In this document: positions 32,476 through 44,007 of the stretch, piece after piece
How the letters are laid out: each line of letters starts with the position of its first letter
Numbering within the stretch: the first letter of the stretch is position 1
Assembly: GCA_003999685.1 (NCBI GenBank)
Contig: CP021223.1
Location: 186,001 to 250,000, forward strand
Source: Taiwanofungus camphoratus
Taxonomy: Eukaryota; Basidiomycota; Agaricomycetes; Polyporales; Taiwanofungaceae
Length of the DNA stretch: 64,000 nt
Direction of reading: 5' to 3'
Notes under the pieces: model-generated
The model's input: the letters and a program-made list of their open reading frames with translations, nothing else
What the model was told of the DNA's origin: nothing
The model's database searches: none
Made by a program: the position numbers and the translations under genes

Positions 32476-35400
32476 TGTAGGATGCAGACAAGTTTAATGG
32501 AGGCGAGACGCAGAAAACCTGGCACTGATATACTCGTCTCAGAGGCTGACATGGGGCTGACCGCAACCACACTGTCAGCCTCAAGCCAGCCTCAAGCGCC
32601 CAGTTTGGGCAGAAAGGCCAGTGGACCGTTCCCCGGTCAAAATTGGAAGTGATATTTCCATTTTGAGTTCACGCACACTTGCTCCGGCGACTCTGATTTG
32701 TACAGTAGTACTCACTGGCGTTCTCCGCAGTTATTACATTAGTGGGACTAGGTCTGGGCGCTCAACTCGAATGAAAATCTGCCTCAAGACAAGTGTTCAT
32801 GCACATAAGACAGCGCTGGGCGAAGGTTTTATAAACGGGCCACATACGCATTATCCAGACAGCAGTTGCAGGACCTGAAACAAGATAAACACGGTTCTAC
32901 AAGGTCACTGAGACGCACTAACAGCAAAGTAGGAAAGGTACTGTTACATTCATATCACGTGATTGATCATGATCCCTTTGCCGATCGTGACGCTACGCGT
33001 CGAGTCGTGACTACGGATGGCCCATCACTTTCTACTTTTTCTACTTAAGGGATATTTATCGTGGAGTCTTCTGTGTGACTCCCCCTGTTTTCCCGGGTAT
33101 AACTAGGGGCGGCGAGAAAGACGGTGCCATGGATGAACAGGATAAGCTCGATTTGCGTAGGTTTGCAACACTTTTGATCCGTAATATTTGATTTGACGAG
33201 AACGGTTGGGAATTGAAATGGAAGTGATCCTGTTGTCAAAAGGGAAATCGTGGAAATGACTCGAACGTAAGCCCTGGTTTCCTGTGACGAAATAGGACCG
33301 TGTGGAATCAAGTCAGACGCAACCTGTCTTAACTCGGAATTCGTCATTCGCTTCTTGACTTCAGAAGATCAGTAACTTATGAGAGTACGGCACTTGGCGT
33401 GGCGCAACTGATGTTTCAGTATTATGGAGACTGGTAATCTAGTACAGGTACACAAGACTACAAAGCGAGTCGATAGCGTGATGTCTTCACCAAATCATGG
33501 CAAAACGTAGCATGACAATACAAGTTCGTGAGCAGTTGCCAACGATGTCCCAATACGTAAAACGCGGTACTATGAGAGGAACGACTAGCAGAGGTCGTAC
33601 AATCGCTAGCACGGTAATTCAAGGATTGTGGCGGGGCATTGACAGAGGCCAAAAGCAGCTGTAAAACCGATTGAAGACCTATTAATGTATTCGGCAACCA
33701 AATGCAAGATACTCACAAATAGGGGTCGCACATGGAACGCTAGGAGCCCACCACGTAGAAACAGGAGTCCAACCGGTTGTACAGCGGACGGTAGGGTACC
33801 ACTGGACATAATGCACTGATGGCGCTGAACAGGGACCGCAGCGTACTCGAGGAGGATCTGGAGGTCGAGATGTATGTGACTGTGGACGACGGCATGCTGT
33901 GATGCTCCGGTGGTTCACGTCCTGAAACGTGCGCTGTACAAGAGTAACGCGATGAGCGTCTCTGGTCCATTAGACTGCTTGAGGGGGCATACTAGTGCGA
34001 AGTCCCACAATCTCTCTGCGGCTTCAAGATATGCAGAGGTGGTCGTGTGCATTGTGTTCTCAATCCTATGCACCGACCGATGTCAGCGAATCCGCGCGTC
34101 CTGTGGGGACACAAGACGTACAGACTATGCACAGTGTCATATTCTACTCTTTCACGAGCAGTGAGCTCGTCTCCGAGGAGCCTTAAAATGTTGAGACCTT
34201 CAGTGACCAGCGTGCGCGCTCTTCGCAGGCGCCGATCAGAAGATATCCCAAAAAGGCTCGGCCGAGAAGGAGACTCGTTCTCGACGGAAGCAATGATATC
34301 GTGCACGGTGTGTGCGACTAAGGGAGAGGGCATAGTTGCAAAAGCGGCGTTGAGAGCAGAAGGTGATCAAGTAGCAGCATGCTAGTGGTGGGTCTTATAT
34401 GTGCTGTCGCCACACACGCCACAACGACTTTATCCACCAACCCGGCCGAAAACAGCAGGGGGGATAGTGCACCGCATGCTGGAATGACCGAGCAGGTTGG
34501 AAGCATATACGGCAGTAGGTCAAGGCTGTGTTTCAAGAACCAGGCCCAAGAGGCTCGGGATAGGCAACTTGCTCTTGAGGGTCCCTTAACCAGAAGCAGT
34601 GGCAGACTTCGGCAAGAGCTATTCGACCGCACGAACCGGAGAACAATATCACCCAGGAGCAACCTAAGCAGGCAAGTTTGCACTTTCGAGTTGACGATTC
34701 AGGCACCCGCCATGTGAATATACACAACATCTGTCAAAAGTGTACTGCCAGAAGAACCAGTTGCACTGCTAGCACTCGAAAAACTGCAAAGCTGAGAGCA
34801 GGCCGACCGCAGTGCACGCCACGTCTCTGTCGACGCCATCATGCTGCCTTGCTGGGGACGAGAGCTGCTAAAATCCAGTCTATGTGATGATTTTGTGCCA
34901 TTGCAATCAGCTTCGGGGAAGCTTTGATAGAGTGAACAAATAGATTGCTGGGAAAAGCGAAATCAACAATACAACAGAACCTTCAACCAAGTCGCTAGGG
35001 CCTTGCTATTTCACGTGATAAACAAGGACGGTGCTAGCCGAAAGCGTGTAGACGGTACAGAAAACAACATGTATTCATATATTCAAATACTGATGATAGC
35101 TTCACAACGCACCACAAGACATCTAGAGAAGTGTAAGAAAACCTCTTCTTTTCTGGTGCACCCTGACAGAAATACAATAGCTATGGGTATTGGGCTCACT
35201 AGTGAGTCAATCGCTTCCGGACAGGTTATAAGAGGGCCGGTCATCTCGGAGTATTGTGGCGGGATCCGTTTCGCCTAAGTGTCTCATCGTTTCTGGACCA
35301 CATGGTAAGTAGGAGATTTCTGGATTTGATCACCGCTGAGTGAATTACTCAGCGGCGGCTTTGATTCTGCTATCCTGGTATCTTCAGCGAGACGCCCTAT

Positions 35401-35496
35401 GTCTGAAGTATATAAGATTGGTCTTCTGAGTCCCTCCATAGTAGAGCTTATCTACTTCCTCCTCGGACGACCCGTTAGAAGTAATCGTCAAGAAGG
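32476..35496. other. 3-kb intergenic region with possible gene remains on the minus strand
   Basis: No gene can be defended. A minus-strand frame at 34333-33992 has protein-like composition (RRARTLVTEGLNILRLLGDE, then LTARERVEYDTVHS), but no neighbouring exon joins cleanly. Frames at 33600-33970 (minus) and 34379-34717 (plus) have no recognisable features. The final part is the 5' flank of the acetyltransferase gene. Confidence 0.35.
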
Positions 35497-36524
35497 ATGT
35501 CGTCGATATCTGTCGCACATGTTGAACATCCAACACGTTAGCCTTCTTTGTCTAAAATCTTGAAGTAACACGAGATTGACACCTTTGTAGAGGAACAGCT
35601 CGATGCTTCGGTCGCTTTGTTCGCTTTCCTCATGAAGAATGGTGAGCTAAGGATCCTGGCCAATGTCGAACTTCATCCGATATTCTCCAGCTCCCGCGTT
35701 GATAAGTCTCTCTGGAGGAGACATCAGCCTGTTGGATCCTATGGGGCGCGCGATGATCCTCGCGGGTATTTCCGCAGGAGAATATTACGCTGCAACGGAT
35801 GACAATGGCCAGTTGGTCGGATTCATGTTCTGGACGCCACCAGGCCAAGAACTATTCAGCACGTGAGTCTGCTACAGCAGTGTACAAGGGCACAATGCCT
35901 TTAACCAAGGGATCACAGGCCTGAGCAACGCGAACTAGGACTGAATGATTTCATGGCCAAGCTTTCAGCAGAAGGAAAAGAGTATTACAAGAAAACCGTG
36001 CGTATCCTTGCATCTCGCAACCTAGCTCCAGCTGCTGAGCTAGTCATCAGTAGTATTCAGCAGAGTTCCCTCAGTTCGTCGAGAGCTGTTTGGGTCCCAC
36101 AGTGAGTGTCGTGTTTTGGTCGTGGCAACTCTTACTGACGAATGATTGTGCCAGGGCAAGCTGAACTCGTGGTGGTTACACATGGCCATGGTTCATCCAG
36201 ACTACCAAAGACAAGGGATCGCAACACGTCTTATTGGTCTTGTGCGAGAGAAAGTGCGACAGTCCGCCTGTAAAGTATGTCCCTAAACTGACTGGCTCTT
36301 ACAGGCGACACAAAAGGGCGAAACATTGGCACTGAGCACGACATCCGCGAAGAACGTGAGTCATCATTGAGAGATCGTTCGAAAACACACTCACGATGTC
36401 ACAAATGCGGCAGGTCCACATCTACAAAGCCATTGGGTTTGAGCTCAAGGGTGAGAGAATCATGCCTTCACCTTGGGGCGACTGGCCGCTGTATGTGTTC
36501 TCTCTGAATACTCAGCGGTCGTGA
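35497..36524 (+). CDS. GNAT-family N-acetyltransferase
   Basis: Probably transfers an acetyl group from acetyl-CoA to a small-molecule or protein amine; the acceptor is unknown. Eight short exons fit in phase: 35497-35536, 35591-35641, 35691-35862, 35919-35997, 36054-36101, 36155-36253, 36305-36355, 36414-36524, giving 216 residues. The acetyl-CoA-binding motif A is clear: MAMVHPDYQRQGIATRLIGL, with the Q/R-x-x-G-x-A loop at residues 148-153. The beta-bulge and C-terminal pattern LALSTTSAKNVHIYKAIGFE is also typical. Residues 60-90 (GEYYAATDDNGQLVGFMFWT) form the central strands. Similar small GNATs are numerous in Agaricomycetes. The start at 35497 is chosen because its exon splices in phase; a later Met in exon 3 would truncate the fold. 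Confidence 0.88.
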
Positions 36525-37247
36525 GGTTGTCTATGTTCCTGGGCCCTTCTTTCGTGGTCTATTAGCGGTCGTATGTATTAAAGCAAGGCGATGATCCATG
36601 ACCGTGCAACTATCATATAGATCAATGATCCTCGTTCAAAAAGACAAGGCTGCGAGTAGCATTCAGTGATAAGATGCCAGAAGCTAGAGCCGGTCGACTC
36701 AGCTTACCGAGTGGTGCTAGCAACTTCTCTCCAAACTAGCATAATCTGTTGATAAGACGCTTGCCGCCACATCAATGTAAGGAATATGTGGTTTCGTAGG
36801 TTACACCTGTCAACTATGATTTGTGTTCAAGCATCTCATTGTAGACGCCGATATCGAGATGACCACCGCTCCATATTCATGCGGCCAGGCTAGCACGGCT
36901 ACATCTACCCGAGATATGTTTCAGATGGCCCACAGGTTCGCACCCTAGTCGCTCTCAACAAGGGATAATGTGCCCCATGAAATTCAACTTCCTGAATCTT
37001 CCAGGCTTGTAAAGTAGGATCTTCTCCGGGAACCTTCAAAAGCACCTGTTAGAAAGTATATACACACACCCACCAGACGTCCACTGAAAGCCGGTGACAT
37101 ATAAGCTCTCAGCATCGGTGTGTTCCAATATGACGAAACCAGTAATGATGGGGTATCAATATGAACGCACCTAGTAATATTTACAGTATACTAAGCCTGT
37201 TACAGCTTAGCAGACTGGAAACGAGCAAGTAAGACGAGCATCTCGTC
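36525..37247. other. Convergent intergenic region
   Basis: Between the 3' ends of the acetyltransferase and the F-box gene. Nothing recognisable was found. Confidence 0.4.
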
Positions 37248-38811
37248 CTATGCATCGTCTGGGTGGTCGACAGGGGATGATTTACGCGTTGTGTCGATAC
37301 TCGGAGACAGACGATCAATGAAGGGGGCCAATCGAGCTATATCAGATATCTTGAAAGCTCCCGGTGAGAACTCCAGATGTCGAAGACCATGAGGTAGCAC
37401 TGGATAGATTTCTAAATGTGCATGCGGAGGCATGACCACACGAGGTAAAATGAGGCTGCAGAGGTTGGGGCAGAGACGCGCAAAGTGAACGAGGGAGCCA
37501 ATGAAGGGACCAGCATCATCAGAGAATTGATATGATTTCAGGGATAACTTTGTTAATTTTGGCCATGCGCACGCCATGTCGTAGATATCTTGGTCAGGCA
37601 ACCGCATTTCCGTCCATGTGAAATAGAAATAACAGCAGATCTCTTCTAGATCATGCAGTGACATGAAGGGGTGGATAAGATCTAGAAAATTCTCCTGGGC
37701 GATAATTGGCTCTCCCAACAACGGACTGGACGTTGATAGTTTAATTGTGCGCAGCATCATGGCGAACTTCGAGGATACCATGTCTATGGTGGGACGCAAC
37801 TCATCCAACCCAATCCAGGTCCCAGCCGCAATCCAGAGCGATCGGAGATGAGGCGGTGATATAGCTGTTACAAGCGACATGATACTCGATAACTCGCCAT
37901 ACAGTTCCAGGTTTTCCAGTACACGGAACCCGATGAGGGTGGAGAATCCGTTGACAGTATATCCAACTTCGCGTGAAAGGTCGCACAAATTGTCCAGTAC
38001 GGCTAAATGTCGTAACAGATCGTCATCGACGGCCAAATCGCATTCACTGATGTGCACGGTGCGCAGATCTTTGAGGATAGCTATCGATGCGAGAGACGAC
38101 GGACAGCACTCGTTGCAAATTTGCAGAGTCTGTAACAGTGGTGCCTGTGCAAATATCTTGCTTAATATGTAGTCAGAAATACTCCGACGCCTGTTGCACG
38201 GTATATATACGTGTGCGCTGTCCCATAGAACGATGTACAATCTGCGAAGGGATGGCGATACAAGCGACATCACTTACATGTCCCAGAAAGGAGCCGGCGT
38301 CTTAAAAGGCGTTTGGCTCCAATGCAGCTCTGTGAGCATGGGAAGCAGGGACTCTCTGCCAGCCAGTCCAGCAAGGTGCTGAAAGACTGTGGGGGCTATC
38401 CACTTTTTCCCTGCATTTGTTATCATACGCACATGTCGTACGTACTGCTGAAACCTCGTCCATTCTTGAGTGGATGGCGCTGCACGCAGAGTCTGAATCA
38501 ATAAAATCTCCGAAAAAGTTCGCTCGGAGATTTAACACACTCACATGCATCATGGGGTAGAATCCCCTTGGGGCGTCTCCGTCTCTCCAAAAGATTTGAA
38601 CAATGAGAAGAGCGGATGTAAATCATCCAAAACTTTCCACAGGACATTCAATGCAGCATACGCAAAGGCACTGAATACCACGAGCTACGCGCGCAAGTGT
38701 GCGCCGATGCTCCAAAGTCAAATTTATTGAGACATCGTCAGGAGATAAGTGCTGGAAGATTTCGAGGAGGATATCACCAGTTTCTAGTGCTCTATGTGAC
38801 ATTGATAACAA
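37248..38811 (-). pseudogene. F-box / leucine-rich-repeat-like gene, apparently disrupted
   Basis: F-box proteins recruit substrates to SCF ubiquitin ligases. The N-terminal frame from 38811 reads LETGDILLEIFQHLSPDDVS, a good F-box start. The coding signal then moves to another frame (AFAYAALNVLWKVLDDLHPL) and later returns to the first (WRDGDAPRGFYPMMH), so exon 1 carries two compensating frame changes. A normal intron (38556-38505) follows. The next part, TQEWTRFQQYVRHVRMI, runs to an in-frame TAA at 38276-38274, directly beyond which 341 codons of leucine-rich sequence (FVSPSLRRLYI-like, here LVSPSLRRLYIVLW) continue in the same frame to 37248. Splicing a 36-bp GTAAGT...CAG segment would remove that stop in phase. 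The gene is therefore a young pseudogene, or real with assembly errors and a tiny intron. Confidence 0.7.
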
Positions 38812-39054
38812 GTCGAAGATGCAAGTTTCCTCTGTCGATATGGAAATTTAGAGTTGTTTGGCGGTGGTGTTATTGAGTCAAGTTACAACGTGCCAGGACA
38901 ACTGGTGACTCGCAAGTCGTTCGATGTTCCTGTAGCCTGGCGCGGTCGTCCGTCACGGACTTTGGGCGCTAATTGAAGTCAGGTGACCGAAGCGCGTCAC
39001 TCATGTGCGCGATCGGCCCTCAGCGCTTCTTACGGTGTTTAGAAATAGTCAGTA
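38812..39054. promoter_or_regulatory. Upstream region of the F-box gene
   Basis: Contains no coding frame. The last bases include the TA (39053-39054) duplicated at insertion of the following MITE. Confidence 0.3.
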
Positions 39055-39216
39055 CTATGCCTACTGGTAGAGTCGGCACACTCCCTCAGTCGGCACTTAG
39101 GGTCTCGACTAATAACATTTTTGGTATTTGTGAAAGCCATCAACAAAGATGAGCTTTCGACCAATCAGAAGCAATTGCCAACTGAGTCAGGGTGCCGACT
39201 CCATACGTAGGCATAG
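39055..39216. mobile_element. Small TA-flanked MITE (162 bp), Tc1/mariner-like
   Basis: Imperfect inverted ends of about 45 bp begin CTATGCCTAC on both sides; the left continues TGGTAGAGTCGGCAC and the right, read inversely, GTATGGAGTCGGCAC, then both have a CTCAGT-GGCA block. TA dinucleotides flank both ends, as Tc1/mariner-type elements duplicate. The mismatches between ends suggest an older insertion than the other elements in the window. It has no coding capacity. Confidence 0.75.
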
Positions 39217-40304
39217 TACGTGCAGTCGTACCACCGACAGATGTATTTTTGATTGAATTCAACTCTCCTTGCGATTAGCTAAATGGATTGCTAGCTAAGC
39301 TCCCCTGCCGCAGGACCACATCTCACACTTTGTGTCAAAAACTGGTGTTTCATCCTAGTACTGCCTTCCGAATATTCTCGGCGAGTATGCATTCGTAGGG
39401 ACATCGTGTATTTCTGTATGGAGCAATTTTCGCCAGTGATATTCATCTTCAGGCTATTGTGTAGTTCTCAAATAGTACAGCATTTGCGAGACTCACCCAG
39501 ACTTTGCCTTTGATGGCGAACTGTGGTAAAGAAATTGATCTAGCTCTCCTCAATATTTCCACTCTTGATGTATGCCAAGTAGTCTGAGCATATAACTATG
39601 CCTAAGGTCATTGACGATTGCGTGCTCTATGCTTGGTTATTTTGGGTGGTTATCTCAACACAGCACTTGGCTAGGCATTAGCAGCTCCGATAGACTGTCA
39701 TGAAGTAACAGTGAGTTCAAGGATGTGTCCGTACTACACGTTATATTTCACATCGGCGTGTAGGAGGTATATGGTCATCCCAATACTGAACAAGTGGATT
39801 GATACATCAATGATGAGACTGCTCTGTTTACTCACCGACTGGAGCATGACATGACAGGGCTTTGATGTGACGGCATATCAAGAATATGAATAGATATGTA
39901 CGGTCCGAAGCCCAACCGTCAAGAGTCCAAGGATGCCTTAAGGTTTTTTCTAAGCAACGCAAAACAGAGTAAAGTTCGGTGATCACTCACTCATAATCAA
40001 ACAATCTGAGGAACGCACGGTGCCTACGTGACTGAGCCTGGGCGCCATGCTTGTGGCATAGTCTGTGAGAGATACTCCCGAACTGATAGTACTGGAACAA
40101 GTGATATGCCGTATAATTCAAAGACTGTTCATCGGATGCCAGGCTGTTGAACAATCATCTGGGAATATTTCACCCCTTATGACACGTGCGTATAATACAG
40201 AAGCACTTCTTCGTGGACTGTATATTCCAATTGTCGAAGACAAGTGGGTCCAAATCCTTAGTAAGGCATACCGATTTCTGCCTCCGTACTTTCTTCAAAG
40301 TTGT
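39217..40304. other. Intergenic region
   Basis: AT-rich with no convincing frame until the 3' end of the SET-domain gene. The plus-strand frame 40065-40493 overlaps that gene antisense and is taken as a shadow. Confidence 0.4.
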
Positions 40305-42260
40305 CTAGCGCTTCGCTTTTTTGGACAGACCACCTGCCTCAACTCCACGAACTTCGCGGTTCCTCTTCTTTTCTTTACTGCCTTCGTTCACGGGGTGCCC
40401 TTTGTCTTGGAGCCTCTTCACTTCTTGCAATGTATGACGCAAGATGCGCTTTTCGCCGAGTCGAACGATCACTGCGTGCTTTTTGTTAAATGAAAGGGCT
40501 TGTACATTCTCAGGCGCAAGTAATGCCTCATCAGTCTGACCAATGCATAAATAAGCGATGTCACCGTTGAAAGACGTATGACAAACCTCAATAGTAGTCC
40601 GATATTCGGACAGCCGTTTTTCGAGAACTTCGGCTGCTACCATAAGTATCGGAGCTTCTATCTTGGCTTTTGGAAGTCTGCCCTTGCATCGTGCTTTGTC
40701 CCACTCTGCTTGTGGTAAAAGCAATAGGCGCACAAATGACATGAGCTCCTCTGGCAGTTCACAATCGGTACCAATCACAAAGCTACTAAAGCACACATTT
40801 CAGGAAACGTCATAGCACGAGGTAAAGGGGGAGGTCACATACTCATCATCAGCATTTTCCAACCACCAGTCCACTCTTTCCTGAACATCTCCGCTGATGC
40901 GTTTTACAGTTACTGAAACAACCAAGTCTGCACGGATCTCCACAACATCTGCAGGATTGCCTTCCCCCTGCTGTGGCGGCCGGAGAGGGACGACGTCGAC
41001 GTATCCATATCTCCTGAGAAGGTCGGAATTTGGCGGGTCTCCATAGGTATTCCACTGCAGAGATTAAGAGGTTCAACTCCGTAAATGAAGGAGTAAATAT
41101 TTTGAACCCACTATCTGTTCTCCAGCCTTGATAGGCTTGGTAGTCACCATCTTGAGATGTAATTTCTCATAGAACAATTTTGCCTGTTCGTGTTGAGATG
41201 CGGGACACTCAAATGACAATAGGCATGACACACATTTTCAGCCTCGAAGCTAGCGTTAAGCATGTCGGCCATGGGGACCATAGTAACATCAGCCGGATCT
41301 TCCATGTCATCGTCGTCCACCGCTTCATCATCCTCACCTTCGTCATCACCAACCCCAACTGGGTCTACCTGTGCATCAAGGGGCTCATGTTGGTGACTTG
41401 CATCCGACATGACATCTACTTCCAGGATCCTATTATTTGTTTCTATGGTGTATTCTTCGTTCTCTTCTCTCCAGGGCTCGACGTGGAAACTCCTCGATAG
41501 GATTCGGCTGCCCATCATGTGATACCGTTCCAGCGAAAAATACTTAGGTGTTAGTTCTGCTGGGAATAAATCAGGTCTACTCTGAACGGTGCAGCGGGGT
41601 AAGCGACAAGATTAGCAAATAGGTATCTCTACGCACTTCGATGGCTGGTATCAACTTCTTGTAATAGTCCCTTTCCGCCTCGCTCCGTCCGATTTTGTCT
41701 GCACATCTATCAGCAGACGCGCGAAATCATCGTGGCGGAGAGAGACCGACCTACCACGGCAGTACCGCTTAGTTCTTGCACTTCCTCTTCACTCCAAAAC
41801 ATAGGAGTATTGAACGAGGCCGGAAGGGAAGCTACAAAATGTATCATGATGCTGATCAATCCGAATCAGAAATCGTAGACTTACACAAGTATTCTGACCA
41901 TTTAGAAGAGGATCCCAGGGACTCCTCCCACATCATGCAGAGAATGAGTCCTACCCAACCGGTGCCAAGACCAAATTGTCTCCAAGCTTCTCTACCCACG
42001 CGAGTAGGTAAGGATGATGTACGAGTTGACAATGTCAGATCGCGAGGTATGGTAAACAAAGTGTGCCCTTCCTATAAACGTTCAGCGTGCTAGAGGTGGC
42101 CAACTTGGCTGGAACTCACCGGGATGTCTTGTAGGGCAACTGCCCCCCTCCCATGATTAGGGAAGTGTGCAAGACCCATAACAGCGGTGTCAACGGTACC
42201 ATTCTGTGCACAGAACCATGTAATCAGATGTTCAAACTGCGTGTCGTCTATGGGCGTCAT
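40305..42260 (-). CDS. SET-domain protein lysine methyltransferase, Rkm4/SETD6-like
   Basis: Transfers methyl groups from S-adenosylmethionine to lysine of a protein; yeast Rkm4 modifies a large ribosomal subunit protein. Nine exons on the minus strand fit in phase: 42260-42120, 42071-41885, 41831-41751, 41698-41637, 41581-41234, 41183-41112, 41054-40843, 40785-40587, 40535-40305, giving 510 residues. SET features in order: HFPNHGRGAVALQDIPEGH (residues 32-50), the split-SET iSET region, an acidic insert (DDEGEDDEAVDDDDMED), the AdoMet-binding part VPMADMLNASFEAEN near 260-273, and the catalytic-tyrosine strand WNTYGDPPNSDLLRRYGY (Tyr 301). A C-terminal Rubisco-LSMT-like substrate-binding domain follows, ending in a Lys/Arg-rich possible nuclear signal. 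The last intron (51 bp) has no stop and keeps the frame, so a retained form would also be translatable. Divergent from the Sec14-like gene. Confidence 0.92.
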
Positions 42261-42492
42261 TGCGAGCTGAACGAATTACGACGACAGCACTTAGCGACTA
42301 GGAGGAGGAGTGTAAATAACTGGCCTTTCAAGTAAATATACTTTGATATGTGGATAAGTGTGGAGGGGCGTCTATTTGCCATTCACACGTGTTTGAGCCC
42401 GGAAGTACCACCAGGGAGGTAAGTACATAAAACTCAGGAGAGCCTTCAAGTCGTATACACGATAACTTGGTCAACTACAGGAATAGTCCCTG
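42261..42492. promoter_or_regulatory. Divergent promoter between SET-domain and Sec14-like genes
   Basis: Only 232 bp separate the two start codons, which face away from each other, so the region should act as a bidirectional promoter and also hold both 5' leaders. It has an AT-rich core (AAGTAAATATACTTTGATAT at 42330-42349) flanked by GC-richer DNA. No factor-binding site is claimed. Confidence 0.55.
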
Positions 42493-44007
42493 ATGGCCAT
42501 TTATGAGACACTCCTTTTACAACAGGAAAGCTTGGCTGCGTTATACAACTCGAACTTGCAAACTGTACTAGCGCTGCAAAGGACACTTATTGAAGAGATT
42601 TTGCCCGGCTTGGTGGATGAGCTTGGATTGAATGAAGAGGACGAACAGAGGGCGAGACAATTTTTAGAAGATACTAGTGAGTGGAAAGTATTTTCAGCTT
42701 ATAACCAAGTTAATGTTGAATACTTCAGCTTCTATATTTCGTATTCTAAAGGTCGGCTTGCTTTGATCAGTCTCAGTGAATCTGACTCTCATGTCAATCT
42801 TGCAGCGGCATAAATTTACTGTCTCATTCGCTTTGGAATCGCTTCGCACGGCTCTGATTTGGCGCCTGACTGCGCTTCCAGTCCTCGAGTCCAATATCCA
42901 GCCATCATTCCTACGATGTTTGCCTGTAACTATTCGTGATTCTTTTGGCCGGCCCATTATATTCTTGAAATTGGCGGCTATAAGTGAAATTCGAGGAGAT
43001 CTGCGTCTAGTATTGATGAACACCATGGAAGTTTTGCGCTTGCATCTCCAATGGCTGAACACTAAGCTAGACCTCGAAGATCAAGCCCTACCAGTAATGC
43101 AGTATGTCGCATTAATAGATGTTGAAGGGGTGTCATTCCAAAGCGTCGTACGTGGATCGCCAATAATGCTTTTGTCATCTTCTCAATGGATAAGTTTAGC
43201 AATATGCAGACCTTCTGACGTGGTACGCACATGAGCTTTTACCCCGTTTTCCAGGCATGCTAGCTGCTGGTATGTTAACAAGCAGGTGGTCCTCGAATTT
43301 GCCTGACGCAGTTGATCTGTCAAGCTTTTATATTACACTATACCTGGGCTCACTCTGGCGTTTGGAATCTCGCAAAGCAAGTCCAAGTTACTCAATACTA
43401 CTGAAATACTGAATTGACTGTGATTTTATACCAGGCGTGTTCTGCCTACCTCTGCTCTATCTAAGATATTCTTCCCTTCTCAATCTCAATTACTTGAGTA
43501 TTTCTCACCATCGTTACTTCCTTCAGGTATAGTAATTTCGAAAATGTATTTCCGATTTCGAGAATGCTTAATGCCCATGTAGATCTAGGCGGCAGTTTTC
43601 TGCCTTTGTCACAGCTGGATGACCCGTTATGTGCACATGTCCTTCAACCTATTGATGGCCTGGAATTCTCAAGGGGATCACTCCGCTCTACTCCCCTTAC
43701 TTCATCGTCCATAACTGCCTCATTGTCTCCTACTTCTTCGTTGAATCCTTTCTTCGGGTATCCTGTCTCCTTTCACACGTCTACTCCTGTCTTGTGCCAC
43801 GGTCGCCGGCGGAAACGCGACCTCCTTTATACGCTTGCGCGTCTGTTGTGGGTCCGATGGAAAAAACATGCCATCACGCTTCTTTGTCTGTGTCTGTGTC
43901 TGGCTATGCTCAAACTGCGACGCTACCTTCGCTTCCATAGGTGGCACCAGCAGTGGAGCCTGCAACCCAAATTGTCAGCGTTATTAACACCAGCAGGGCA
44001 TCAGTAA
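42493..44007 (+). CDS. Sec14-like CRAL-TRIO lipid-transfer protein with C-terminal membrane anchor
   Basis: Probably carries or exchanges phospholipids, phosphatidylinositol being the usual ligand. Six exons fit in phase: 42493-42687, 42806-43151, 43210-43269, 43325-43376, 43435-43526, 43583-44007, giving 389 residues. A CRAL-TRIO N-terminal helical part (HKFTVSFALESLRTALIWRL) precedes the lipid-binding fold with VALIDVEGVSFQSVV, LLTWYAHELLPRFPGMLAA, and a canonical ILHYTWAHSGVWNLAKRVLP then FFPSQSQLLEYFSPSLLP. The C-terminal 140 residues are Ser-rich and end with a basic-flanked hydrophobic helix (AITLLCLCLCLAMLKL), suggesting tail-anchoring at an organelle membrane. Intron 4 uses a GC donor with the GCAAGT consensus (43377-43434). 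The donor of exon 2 (GTGGAT) is weak but is the only one that keeps the frame. Confidence 0.88.

Noticed and set aside
40065-40493. 142-codon plus-strand frame
   Set aside because: Antisense overlap with the last exon of the SET methyltransferase; no motif of its own.
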